Below are positions 8,127-15,992 of a DNA stretch of 64,000 bases, piece after piece. The stretch is from JAAZNO01 sp964508025 (lineage in GTDB: Bacteria; Chloroflexota; Anaerolineae; B4-G1; SLSP01). The stretch lies in the NCBI GenBank assembly GCA_964508025.1, contig CAZDSF010000011.1, positions 7,421 to 71,420 on the forward strand. The letters are read 5' to 3'. Position numbers and translations under genes: made by a program. The notes under the pieces were generated by a model. That model was not told the origin of the DNA. It saw only the letters and a list, made by a program, of their open reading frames with translations, and ran no database searches. The first letter of the stretch is position 1, and the number at the start of each line of letters is the position of its first letter.

Positions 8127-9104
8127 ATGACGGCTACGGGTTCCCAGAGTGATCTTGCGGCAGTGCAGACGCTAGCGCGGCAGATTGTTGTCAATGTCAA
8201 TCGGGTCATTATTGGCAAGCAATCCTCGGTAGAGCTGGTGGTGATTGGGTTGCTGAGCCAGGGACATTTGCTGATAGAGGATGTTCCCGGTGTAGGCAAG
8301 ACGATGCTGGCCCGGTCGCTGGCGCTCTCTACCGATTGCAGCTTCGGACGAATCCAGTTCACCCCGGATATGTTGCCCAGCGATGTGACAGGCGTTTCGG
8401 TCTTCAATCAGGCGACGCGCCAGTTTGAGTACCAGCCCGGCGCGATTATGTCGCAGATTTTGCTGGTGGATGAGATCAACCGGGCGACGCCGAAGACCCA
8501 ATCGGCTTTGCTGGAGGCGATGGAAGAACGCCAGGTCACGGTAGATGGCGTGACGCATGTGCTGCCGCACCCGTTCATGGTTTTGGCGACGCAGAATCCG
8601 ATTGAGTACGAGGGCACTTTCCCGTTGCCAGAAGCGCAGTTGGATCGGTTCCTGTTCCGCATCAGCCTGGGCTACCCCGCGATGTGGGATGAGATGGAGA
8701 TGATCAGCCGGCAGCAGTACCAGCATCCGGTGGAGACGCTGACGCCGGTGATCACGGTAGAGGCGTTACTGGCGGCGCAGGAGGCGATCAAGCATGTGCA
8801 TGTCAGCCAATCCCTGCGCGAATATATCGTGCGGCTGGTGCGCCGCACCCGTGATCACTCCGATGTTTACCTGGGCGCGAGTCCACGGGGCAGCCTGGCG
8901 CTCTTCCGTGGCGGGCAGGCGCGTGCAGCGCTGTACGGGCGGGATTATGTGCTGCCGGATGACATCAAGTCGCTGGCGATTCCGGCGTTGGCGCACCGCC
9001 TGATTCTCGCTCCCGGCGCCCGGCTGCGCGAGCAGAAACCGGAGACCATTGTCATGCAGCTTTTGGAGGAATTGCCGATGCCGGAGAGCGCCGCGTCGCG
9101 CTGA
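8127..9104 (+). CDS. MoxR-family AAA+ ATPase
   Basis: A MoxR-type AAA+ chaperone-like ATPase of 325 aa. The Walker A is EDVPGVGKTMLARSLA (about residue 50), the Walker B is ILLVDEINRATPKTQSALLE (about 110), and sensor 1 and the downstream loop are ATQNPIEYEGTFPLPEAQLD. The C-terminal lid domain follows. MoxR proteins work with VWA or DUF58 proteins to mature or activate protein complexes. Here the DUF58 gene follows at 34 bp and a transglutaminase follows that, the classic MoxR-DUF58-TgpA order. ATG 8127 is preferred because GGAGG (8117-8121) precedes it; an upstream in-frame ATG at 8115 overlaps that ribosome-binding site. Confidence 0.93.
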   Translation: MTATGSQSDLAAVQTLARQIVVNVNRVIIGKQSSVELVVIGLLSQGHLLIEDVPGVGKTMLARSLALSTDCSFGRIQFTPDMLPSDVTGVSVFNQATRQFEYQPGAIMSQILLVDEINRATPKTQSALLEAMEERQVTVDGVTHVLPHPFMVLATQNPIEYEGTFPLPEAQLDRFLFRISLGYPAMWDEMEMISRQQYQHPVETLTPVITVEALLAAQEAIKHVHVSQSLREYIVRLVRRTRDHSDVYLGASPRGSLALFRGGQARAALYGRDYVLPDDIKSLAIPALAHRLILAPGARLREQKPETIVMQLLEELPMPESAASR

Positions 9105-9138
9105 TGAGTAACGCCCCTGACCAGGGATAGATGCTTGC

Positions 9139-10440
9139 ATGAAAATCGTGAAACCGACTCTAAAGCTCAATAACTGGCTGCTGCCCATTCTCGTGGGAGT
9201 GCTACTGCTGATGCAGTTAGTCATCCCCTATCGCGGCTGGATGGCGCTGCTGGTGGGAGTAGGGGGACTATGGGCGATCAGCGCCTACTGGGCGCACTCC
9301 TTGCGCTGGAAGCTCACCCTCACCCGTGAGATGCGCTTCGGTTGGGCGCAGGTTGGGGATCGCCTCATTGAGCGTTTCAGCCTGGTCAATGATGCGCCGC
9401 TTCCGGCGTTGTGGGTGGAGGTGGAAGATCTCTCGACTTTGCCCGGTTATCAGGCCAGCCGGGGCACCGGTGTGGCGGCGCGCAGTTCCATCCGCTGGCA
9501 TCGGGAATCTTTCTGCTCCCGGCGGGGCCTGTTCTATCTGGGCCCGACAAACATCCGCACAGGCGACCCCTTTGGTATCTACACCGTCACGTTGAACTAC
9601 CCGGCTTCGATGCCGCTGCTCGTCTTGCCGCCGATTGTGCCGCTGCCAACCATCGAGGTCGCGCCTGGTGGGCGCTCCGGCGAAGGGCGTCCCCGCGCCG
9701 ATGCGCGCGATCGCGTGGTTAGCGCCTCCAGTGCGCGGCCTTATGTCCCCGGCGATAGCCGTCGCTGGGTGCATTGGAAGCTCTCCGCCCGCCACGATGA
9801 GCTCTTCGTTCGGCTTTTCGATGGTACGCCGGCGGGCGACTGGTGGATTTTGCTGGACATGGATGCGCGAGTGCAGGTGGGCGTGGGGGAGGATTCCACA
9901 GATGAGTTGGGGGTGATTCTCGCGGCTTCGCTGGCGGATCGCGGGTTGCGCGCGCGGCGCGCAGTGGGGTTGCTGGCGCATGGCGAGGAACTGGTGTGGT
10001 TGCCGCCCCAAGAGGGCGAAGGGCAACGTTGGGAAATTCTGCGGACGCTGGCGCTGGTTAGTCGCGGGCGGCGGTCTCTGACAGAATTGCTGGCCCGTGC
10101 GCGTCCGATGTTGCGGCAACGCACCACGCTGATCATCGTCACCCCTTCGGTGGAAGGCGCGTGGTTGGAGTCTCTGGTGCCGCTATTGCGGCGCGGCGTA
10201 GTGCCAACAGTGCTGTTGCTCGATCCGGCTTCCTTCGGCGGCGCGGGCAACGCGACGGCGGCGCACACCGCGCTTAACCAGCTTGGCGTATCGAGCACTA
10301 TCATCAGCCAGGATTTGTTGGATCACCCCAAAGCTCGGCCCGGTACGCAAGGGCAGCTGGAATGGAAGGTGCTGGGTACCGGCAAAGCTGTGCCGGTGCA
10401 ACGCGCCACTGCGGATAGCCCGTGGAGGGTATTGTCATGA
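9139..10440 (+). CDS. DUF58 domain membrane protein
   Basis: A 433-aa DUF58 protein. Two membrane segments lie near residues 14-30 and 33-50. The DUF58 signature RPYVPGDSRRWVHWKLSAR occurs at about 200-218, followed by a VWA-like fold whose WWILLDMDARVQVG strand (about 235) replaces a canonical DxSxS MIDAS. Members pair with MoxR ATPases. The stop codon overlaps the start of the transglutaminase gene (ATGA), showing translational coupling. The role is probably assembly or regulation of an envelope complex, inferred from the operon. Confidence 0.88.
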   Translation: MKIVKPTLKLNNWLLPILVGVLLLMQLVIPYRGWMALLVGVGGLWAISAYWAHSLRWKLTLTREMRFGWAQVGDRLIERFSLVNDAPLPALWVEVEDLSTLPGYQASRGTGVAARSSIRWHRESFCSRRGLFYLGPTNIRTGDPFGIYTVTLNYPASMPLLVLPPIVPLPTIEVAPGGRSGEGRPRADARDRVVSASSARPYVPGDSRRWVHWKLSARHDELFVRLFDGTPAGDWWILLDMDARVQVGVGEDSTDELGVILAASLADRGLRARRAVGLLAHGEELVWLPPQEGEGQRWEILRTLALVSRGRRSLTELLARARPMLRQRTTLIIVTPSVEGAWLESLVPLLRRGVVPTVLLLDPASFGGAGNATAAHTALNQLGVSSTIISQDLLDHPKARPGTQGQLEWKVLGTGKAVPVQRATADSPWRVLS

Positions 10441-12974
10441 GCGCCAAAATGGGCGCCTCCCCGCATGTCCACGCCAAGGATGAGGAACGCCCCGCCCTGC
10501 TGATCCGCCTGTTACGGCCTCTGGCGCTACGGATTGGGCTGTGGAATCTGGTGATGCTGGCATTGCTGCTGGCAATTTTGGGCAGCGTCGCCAGTGGGAT
10601 CTCTAGCGTTGTGCGGGGGCTGGAATTTCCGCTGCTGTGGCTGGTGGGCATTCTGGCGATGCTTTTTGGTTGGGTGTTGGGCGCCTCCAAACTCAAGTCC
10701 TGGGCGGCGACCATCATTGCGGTGCTTTCGGGCCTCATTGCTGTTTTCGTGCGCGTGGGGCGGCTCGATTTGCTGTTCTTGAGCGTCTTGCGCCACCTGG
10801 GGCCATATCTGGTCGAAAGCGTGCGCGCGATATGGATTAACTTCACCTTGCATTTGCCGGAGTGGTTGGGGCTTACGCCGGTGGGCCGCCCCGCGCCGGA
10901 TCCTAGTCTCCTGTTGCAGGATATGGATCGGTTGGGGACGGGGGTGATCACCTTGTGGAGTCGCGCTGTCGAGTGGTTACGTGCATTTGCCCGGGCCGAG
11001 CCGACTTACGATCCTGTGGCGGCGACGTTGATTTGGGGGGTGCTCCTCTGGCTGGCGGCCTGGTGGGCCGGCTGGTTGTTGCGACGACGGCGGCAGGCGC
11101 TTGGCGCAGTGCTGCCCTTGGGCGTACTGCTCGGAACTGTGCTCTCGTATGCCTGGGCTGAGACGATCTCGCTGGTCTTCTTCATGGGTTGGTCGCTGGC
11201 GTTGATAGCTGTGGCGGCGCACTTCAGCCGGGAACAGCGCTGGGAGGTCACCGCTACCGATTATTCCCGCGATATTCGCGGCGAGGTTCTCGGCGCGGCT
11301 GGCGCCATCACGGTAGGACTGATGCTTTTGGCGCTAATCGTGCCGAATATCTCCATTGATCGAATTGTGGATGAGGTGCGCACGCTCACGCAGAAACAGA
11401 GCGAAGATACCGGCGCGGCGGCCGAAGCGTTGGGCGTGGAGCAGCGTCCGCGTCCCAGCCGCGCGCCGGAGTTGGTGCGCGCCAGCGCCGGCGGTTTGCC
11501 GCGGCGGCATCTGCTGGGCACGGGGCCGGAACTGCGCGAGAATGTTGTCATGGAGGTGCGCACGTTTGAGTTGCCGCCCATGGAGGCATTGCCCGCCGGT
11601 ATGCGCGCCCCTTCATACTACTGGCGCAGTATCACCTATGATGTGTACACCGGGCAGGGCTGGAATACGTCGCCGTATGCCGTGGTGGATTATGAAACCG
11701 GCGCGCCTTCGCACATTGGGCAGCTGCCCTATCATCGCACGTTGCGGCAACACGTGCGCGTGCTACGTGATGTGGGGAATCTCGTTCACAGCGCCGGGAC
11801 GCTGGTTGCGGTGGATCAGCCCTATCAAGTAGCGTGGCGGGTTTCCGGCGATAGTTTTGCCGCGACCACCGAAGCGGAAACCTATCGCGCCGATTCCCTG
11901 GTGCCCATGCTCAGCCCAGAACAACTCCGTGAAGCGCGCTCAGCCTATCCCCCGTGGATTTTGGAACGCTATCTTACCTTGCCGGATTCTGTGCCTGAAC
12001 GGGTGATCAGTTTGGCGCGTGATCTCACGGCGATTGCGCCCACGCTCTACGAGCGGGCTACTGCAATCGAGACCTATCTGCGGAGCACGTACCCGTACAC
12101 GTTGAATGTGCCGCTGCCGGCGCCCGGGACAGATGTGGTGGACTATTTCCTGTTCACGGCTCAGCGGGGCTATTGCGACTACTTCGCCACTTCGATGGTG
12201 GTGTTGGCGCGGGCGGCGGGATTGCCGGCGCGCCTGGCGGTGGGTTATGTCTCCAGCGATTACGATCCGCTTCAAGCGGCGTATATCATCACTGAGGCGG
12301 ATGCTCATGCCTGGGTGGAGGTGTATTTCCCCGGCTACGGCTGGATCACCTTCGAGCCGACCAGCGGCATTCCGGCGCTGGAGCGGTCTGAGGTGCTTGA
12401 GCCGCGTGAATGGCCCACGCCGGCAGACTCGTTGCGCCCGCCGCCCTCGCCGTTGCAGCGTCTGGTTCGACGGTGGTATTGGGGGCTGCCGGGCCTGGCG
12501 CTCGCGGCGCTGTTGGGATTGTTCATTGCCAGTCAGGTAGAGCTGTTGTGGTTGCGCTTCCAGACGCCCCAGGATACCATTACTGCGTTGTACCATCGTC
12601 TGCGTCAGCGCGCGGAGGGGTTGGGTCTGGGCCTGTTTGCCGGCGCCACGCCGTATGAGTTCGCGGCGCTTCTGGATGCGCGCTTGAAGATGCTTGCCGC
12701 CAACCGGCGTGGGGCGTCGTGGGTGCTGCCCGCCGCTGTCGAAGAGATACGCTTGCTGTGTGAACTCTACGTGCGGGTGTGGTACACCTCTTTGCAGGTG
12801 ACACCGGAAGAGCAGCTGGCGGTGGTGCGCGCCTGGCGCGGGCTGTTCTGGCGGTTGTTGCTGGGGCGTCTCTGGGCGCGGCGGCGCAGTTACCTTGAGC
12901 GTTTGTTGCGCGGCGAAGGCGAGGCTTCGCTGGCTGAGGCGGCGCGTCCTTCTCCGATGGATCAGCGTTTCTGA
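10437..12974 (+). CDS. TgpA-like membrane transglutaminase
   Basis: An 845-aa membrane protein with six or seven N-terminal membrane segments (within about residues 20-300), an extracytoplasmic transglutaminase-like domain, one more membrane segment (about 685-705) and a C-terminal cytoplasmic DUF4129-like tail (ITALYHRLRQRAEGLGLG onward). The papain-like core shows Cys in AQRGYCDYFATSMVVLARAA (about residue 580) and His in ITEADAHAWVEVYFPG (about 622). The third position is WITFEPT, with Glu where animal transglutaminases have Asp; this variant is frequent in the TgpA/YebA group. ATG 10437 overlaps the DUF58 stop. An intrinsic-terminator-like hairpin follows about 100 bp after the stop. It probably acts on cell-envelope proteins or peptides. 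Confidence 0.88.
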   Translation: MSAKMGASPHVHAKDEERPALLIRLLRPLALRIGLWNLVMLALLLAILGSVASGISSVVRGLEFPLLWLVGILAMLFGWVLGASKLKSWAATIIAVLSGLIAVFVRVGRLDLLFLSVLRHLGPYLVESVRAIWINFTLHLPEWLGLTPVGRPAPDPSLLLQDMDRLGTGVITLWSRAVEWLRAFARAEPTYDPVAATLIWGVLLWLAAWWAGWLLRRRRQALGAVLPLGVLLGTVLSYAWAETISLVFFMGWSLALIAVAAHFSREQRWEVTATDYSRDIRGEVLGAAGAITVGLMLLALIVPNISIDRIVDEVRTLTQKQSEDTGAAAEALGVEQRPRPSRAPELVRASAGGLPRRHLLGTGPELRENVVMEVRTFELPPMEALPAGMRAPSYYWRSITYDVYTGQGWNTSPYAVVDYETGAPSHIGQLPYHRTLRQHVRVLRDVGNLVHSAGTLVAVDQPYQVAWRVSGDSFAATTEAETYRADSLVPMLSPEQLREARSAYPPWILERYLTLPDSVPERVISLARDLTAIAPTLYERATAIETYLRSTYPYTLNVPLPAPGTDVVDYFLFTAQRGYCDYFATSMVVLARAAGLPARLAVGYVSSDYDPLQAAYIITEADAHAWVEVYFPGYGWITFEPTSGIPALERSEVLEPREWPTPADSLRPPPSPLQRLVRRWYWGLPGLALAALLGLFIASQVELLWLRFQTPQDTITALYHRLRQRAEGLGLGLFAGATPYEFAALLDARLKMLAANRRGASWVLPAAVEEIRLLCELYVRVWYTSLQVTPEEQLAVVRAWRGLFWRLLLGRLWARRRSYLERLLRGEGEASLAEAARPSPMDQRF

Positions 12975-13071
12975 GGCGACGCTGCCGGGCGACTCGTGTC
13001 GCGGTGTCTGAGATATGAGGGGGATGCTTCCTCTTGCGCTCCCTGTTTTGTCGCTAAAACGGCTTTTTGTG

Positions 13072-13119
13072 AAAGGGTTTTTGTGGCGGTGCGCAGCGCC
13101 GCTACAAAAACCCTTTTTT
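13072..13119 (+). terminator. 18-bp-stem intrinsic terminator
   Basis: The left arm (13072-13089) and right arm (13099-13116) pair over 18 bp with only one G-T wobble, with a 9-nt loop, and the structure ends in a six-T run (13114-13119). Both arms include AAAGGGTTTTTGTGG-type sequence, so it can also work on the opposite strand. It separates the MoxR operon from the promoter of the signalling island. Confidence 0.8.
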
Positions 13120-13177
13120 CATCCCCGCCGCATTGCTGTTCCAGGGAGCAAATGCGAAAGCTCTGTGGAATACCCGC

Positions 13178-13206
13178 TTGCATATTAAGCTTAATTGCGG
13201 TATAGT
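13178..13206 (+). promoter_or_regulatory. Sigma-70-type promoter at the head of the signalling island
   Basis: TTGCAT (13178-13183), a 17-bp spacer and TATAGT (13201-13206) give a good -10 and a moderate -35. A start near 13213 leaves a leader of about 30 nt containing the AAAGGTGAG ribosome-binding site of the FHA gene. The local AT-rich stretch and the terminator immediately upstream support a real transcription start. Confidence 0.6.
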
Positions 13207-13244
13207 TAGAATGTAAAGTCCTTCTTACCCCAAAGGTGAGTGCC

Positions 13245-14111
13245 ATGAGACGAAAACAAACACAGGTGTTGCTCACGACCGTTGCTTGCTCCATGTTATT
13301 CTTGCTTGTGCTGTCATTCTTGCTTCAGCTGATGGCGTTGCCTCCGGGTGTGCTTCTCGCCCAAGAGGACGATGACGCCACATCAACGGTGGTCACTTCG
13401 ACCGTCACGCTGGAAGCATCGCCGACGCCCACGCCGACAACGCCCACGGAGACGCCGACGCCGACGCCCTCGCTGACTCCCACACCCACAATTACGCCAA
13501 CACACACACCTACTCCGACACACACGCCCACGGCGACGCCATCGCCCTCTCCTACGCTCACGCCGGTTCCGCCATCGCCTGAGCCGACTTTCACACCAAC
13601 CCCCACGCCTGGAGGTTTTGTGGCTCAGATAATGGAGAATCCGCTTCTGCTGGCGGGGGTTTTGGTGGGGTTGTTGGGCTTGCTCTTTTTGGTGCTGCTC
13701 GTGATTCTGCTTGGCGGGCGCAAGCGGCGTCAACGCAAGCGCACCGGCACCCGGCCCATCAAACCGGTGAAACCCGTTGGGCCTTCTGCGCCGCCGGTTC
13801 CGGCGCGGCTGGTCAGCGTGGATGTGGAGGGCAAGGCGCAGACTTTTGTGCTCGCTCCCGAAGGCGTTGCCATCGGACGGGCGGAAGATAACGCGCTGGT
13901 CATTGGCGCGACCTTCCCCGGCTGGGAAAGCGTCTCGCGCCATCACGCGCGCATTTTCCGGCAAGGGGAGGATTGGATCGTGGTGGATTTGAACTCCCAC
14001 AACGGCATCTATGTGAACGACCAGCGTACCGGGCGCAACCTGCTGCGCGATGGCTGGAAACTGCGCATCGGCGGCGTGACTTTCACCTTCCGCGCGGGAA
14101 AGGGGGCTTGA
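13245..14111 (+). CDS. Membrane-anchored FHA-domain protein
   Basis: A 288-aa protein with an N-terminal hydrophobic anchor (about 10-32), about 80 residues of almost pure Thr/Pro/Ser linker, a second membrane segment (PLLLAGVLVGLLGLLFLVLL, about 133-155), a basic stretch (GGRKRRQRKR) and a C-terminal FHA domain (about 195-285). The FHA core GRAEDNALV ... VSRHHARIF ... DLNSHNGIYVND has the phosphothreonine-binding Arg, Ser-Arg-His and Asn. The topology puts the linker outside and the FHA domain inside. It should recruit Thr-phosphorylated partners to the membrane. ATG 13245 is chosen over GTG 13236, which lies in the ribosome-binding site. The next gene begins 3 bp after the stop. Confidence 0.88.
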   Translation: MRRKQTQVLLTTVACSMLFLLVLSFLLQLMALPPGVLLAQEDDDATSTVVTSTVTLEASPTPTPTTPTETPTPTPSLTPTPTITPTHTPTPTHTPTATPSPSPTLTPVPPSPEPTFTPTPTPGGFVAQIMENPLLLAGVLVGLLGLLFLVLLVILLGGRKRRQRKRTGTRPIKPVKPVGPSAPPVPARLVSVDVEGKAQTFVLAPEGVAIGRAEDNALVIGATFPGWESVSRHHARIFRQGEDWIVVDLNSHNGIYVNDQRTGRNLLRDGWKLRIGGVTFTFRAGKGA

Positions 14112-14114
14112 GCT

Positions 14115-15920
14115 ATGAAGTGTTCACAATGCGGCCTGGATAATCGCGCCGGCGCGCGCTTTTGCCTTCAATGTGGTCGTGACCTTGGCCTCGACGAGCT
14201 GGTTCTTGCTGCCGGGGCCTCCGAGCAACAATCCGGTACGCAACCGATGACCGGTTTGCCGTCAACCCAGCCCATGACGGATCCGCCTGCTGGGGAAGAA
14301 AACGGCCCGGTCACTGCGCCGCTGCCGGATCTGAGTGTCGCTTTTGCGCCCCTGCCCGAAGGCGCGCTGCTGTTACAGGATCGCTACGTCATATTAGAAA
14401 CGCGGGCTGCTGGCGCACAGGTGAACGAGTATCTGGTGGAGGATCGCACGCCGGTGCGGATGTGTCCGCATTGTGGGCGCGGCTCTGAGGACGCAGACGA
14501 ACGATACTGTGAGGTTTGCGGAGCAGAAATTGGCGATGCGCCCATGGTGCATTTGCGTTATCGCCTCCATGAGAGCGCCGACGCGCAGGCTTTTGCGCAA
14601 GAAGCGCAACTGCTCGCCATGCGCCTGCAGCATCCGGGGCTGCGGCTTTCGACGGCAGTTTTCTCCGAGGCGCCTTACGGGCCGGTGCGTCAGTATCGCG
14701 TGGCGCCGGAATTTCCTCTGCCTTCTGCGGCAACGCTGACGATTCCCCAGGAAGTGAACACGGTGCTCACCTGGGGCGTGGCGCTGGGGCAGGCGCTGGC
14801 GTATCTGCACCGGCACCAGGTCGTGTTACGGACGATTAGCCCGAATCAAATCGTTTTTGATGGGAAGTCGCCGCTGTGGACGAATCTGAATCGGGCTTAT
14901 GTGATTCCCCCGGCGCAGCGCAGTAATGGGGAGGCGCTCAGTGAATACCTTGCGCGGGATGTGCAGGGTTTGGCAACGGCGCTGTTGTATTTGATGACGG
15001 GACAACAACAGCTTACTGCCGACATGCCCTTCTCCACGCGGCTCAAGACATTGTTATTCCAGGGCATCAACACGCCGAAGATGCTCACGGCAGAAACCTT
15101 TACGGCAGAACTCGAAGCCTGCCTGGATGAATTGCGGCATCCCGATAGCGTGACGCTGGTGATAGGCCGGCGTACCGACGTGGGGCGCGTGCGCTCCTTG
15201 AATGAGGATAGCTTGTTGACGCTGGATCTCGATTCTGTGTTCAAGTCGGTGAGCGAACCGGTGGGGTTGTTCCTGGTCGCCGATGGCATGGGTGGGCATG
15301 AGGCCGGCGACGTCGCCAGCCAGGTGACTGCGCGGGTGATGGCGCAACGGGTGAGCGCGGAGCTGTTGCCTGCGCTCACAGCCGGCAAGCCGTTGCCCGA
15401 TTTGCGCGGCTGGCTCACCGCCGCAGTTCAGGCTGCCAATCAGGTAGTCTACGATCAGCGGATGGCTGCCGGCACTGATATGGGTACGACGCTGGTGGCG
15501 GCGCTGGTGCGCGGCGGGCGGGCGTTGATTGCGAATGTTGGGGATAGCCGCTGCTATTATCTCAATGCTGAAGGGATCCGCCAGGTGACGGTGGATCATT
15601 CGCTGGTTGAGCGGTTGGTGGCAACGCACCAGATCACGCGCGAAGAGGCGGCGCATCACCCGCAACGCAATGTCATCTACCGCGTTATCGGCGATCGGGC
15701 CAAGATCGAAGTGGATCTTTTCGAGCAGGTGCTGGATCCGGGCGCGGCGTTGCTGTTGTGTTCCGATGGTCTGAGCGGCATGATTTCGGATGCGGAGATC
15801 TGGCAGATCTGGAAAGCGGCGCCTTCGCCCCAGGCGGCTTGTGATCGCCTCATCGAAGCCGCCAACCGGGCGGGTGGCGAGGACAACATCACCGTGGTTA
15901 TTGTGCAAATGTGCGAGTGA
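14115..15920 (+). CDS. Zinc-ribbon / pseudokinase / PP2C phosphatase fusion
   Basis: A 601-aa cytoplasmic protein. An N-terminal zinc ribbon (Cys 3, 6, 17 and 20) is followed by a linker and a kinase-like domain (about 88-340). That domain has lost the catalytic elements: there is no VAIK lysine motif, the HRD loop reads VLRTISPNQIVFD (about 237), and no DFG is seen. A second zinc ribbon (CPHCG ... CEVCG, about 116-137) is inserted in its N-lobe. The C-terminal PP2C domain (about 350-600) looks complete: VRSLNEDS, VADGMGGHEAGD, DMGTTLVAAL, ANVGDSR, CSDGLSGM and GGEDNITVVIV carry the metal-binding aspartates. I infer a Ser/Thr phosphatase whose pseudokinase half may sense or dock onto the island's kinases. 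The same architecture recurs at 34247-36259. Confidence 0.85.
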   Translation: MKCSQCGLDNRAGARFCLQCGRDLGLDELVLAAGASEQQSGTQPMTGLPSTQPMTDPPAGEENGPVTAPLPDLSVAFAPLPEGALLLQDRYVILETRAAGAQVNEYLVEDRTPVRMCPHCGRGSEDADERYCEVCGAEIGDAPMVHLRYRLHESADAQAFAQEAQLLAMRLQHPGLRLSTAVFSEAPYGPVRQYRVAPEFPLPSAATLTIPQEVNTVLTWGVALGQALAYLHRHQVVLRTISPNQIVFDGKSPLWTNLNRAYVIPPAQRSNGEALSEYLARDVQGLATALLYLMTGQQQLTADMPFSTRLKTLLFQGINTPKMLTAETFTAELEACLDELRHPDSVTLVIGRRTDVGRVRSLNEDSLLTLDLDSVFKSVSEPVGLFLVADGMGGHEAGDVASQVTARVMAQRVSAELLPALTAGKPLPDLRGWLTAAVQAANQVVYDQRMAAGTDMGTTLVAALVRGGRALIANVGDSRCYYLNAEGIRQVTVDHSLVERLVATHQITREEAAHHPQRNVIYRVIGDRAKIEVDLFEQVLDPGAALLLCSDGLSGMISDAEIWQIWKAAPSPQAACDRLIEAANRAGGEDNITVVIVQMCE

Positions 15921-15992
15921 GACGCTGCATGAAGGGGCGGCGGGGTTGAGGTTTTGTTTTCATCCTTCGTACTTTTATTGAGGAGGAGCGTG

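Noticed and set aside
12996..13205. Small 69-codon frame between the transglutaminase and FHA genes
   Set aside because: It spans the terminator hairpin and the promoter; no ribosome-binding site or domain.
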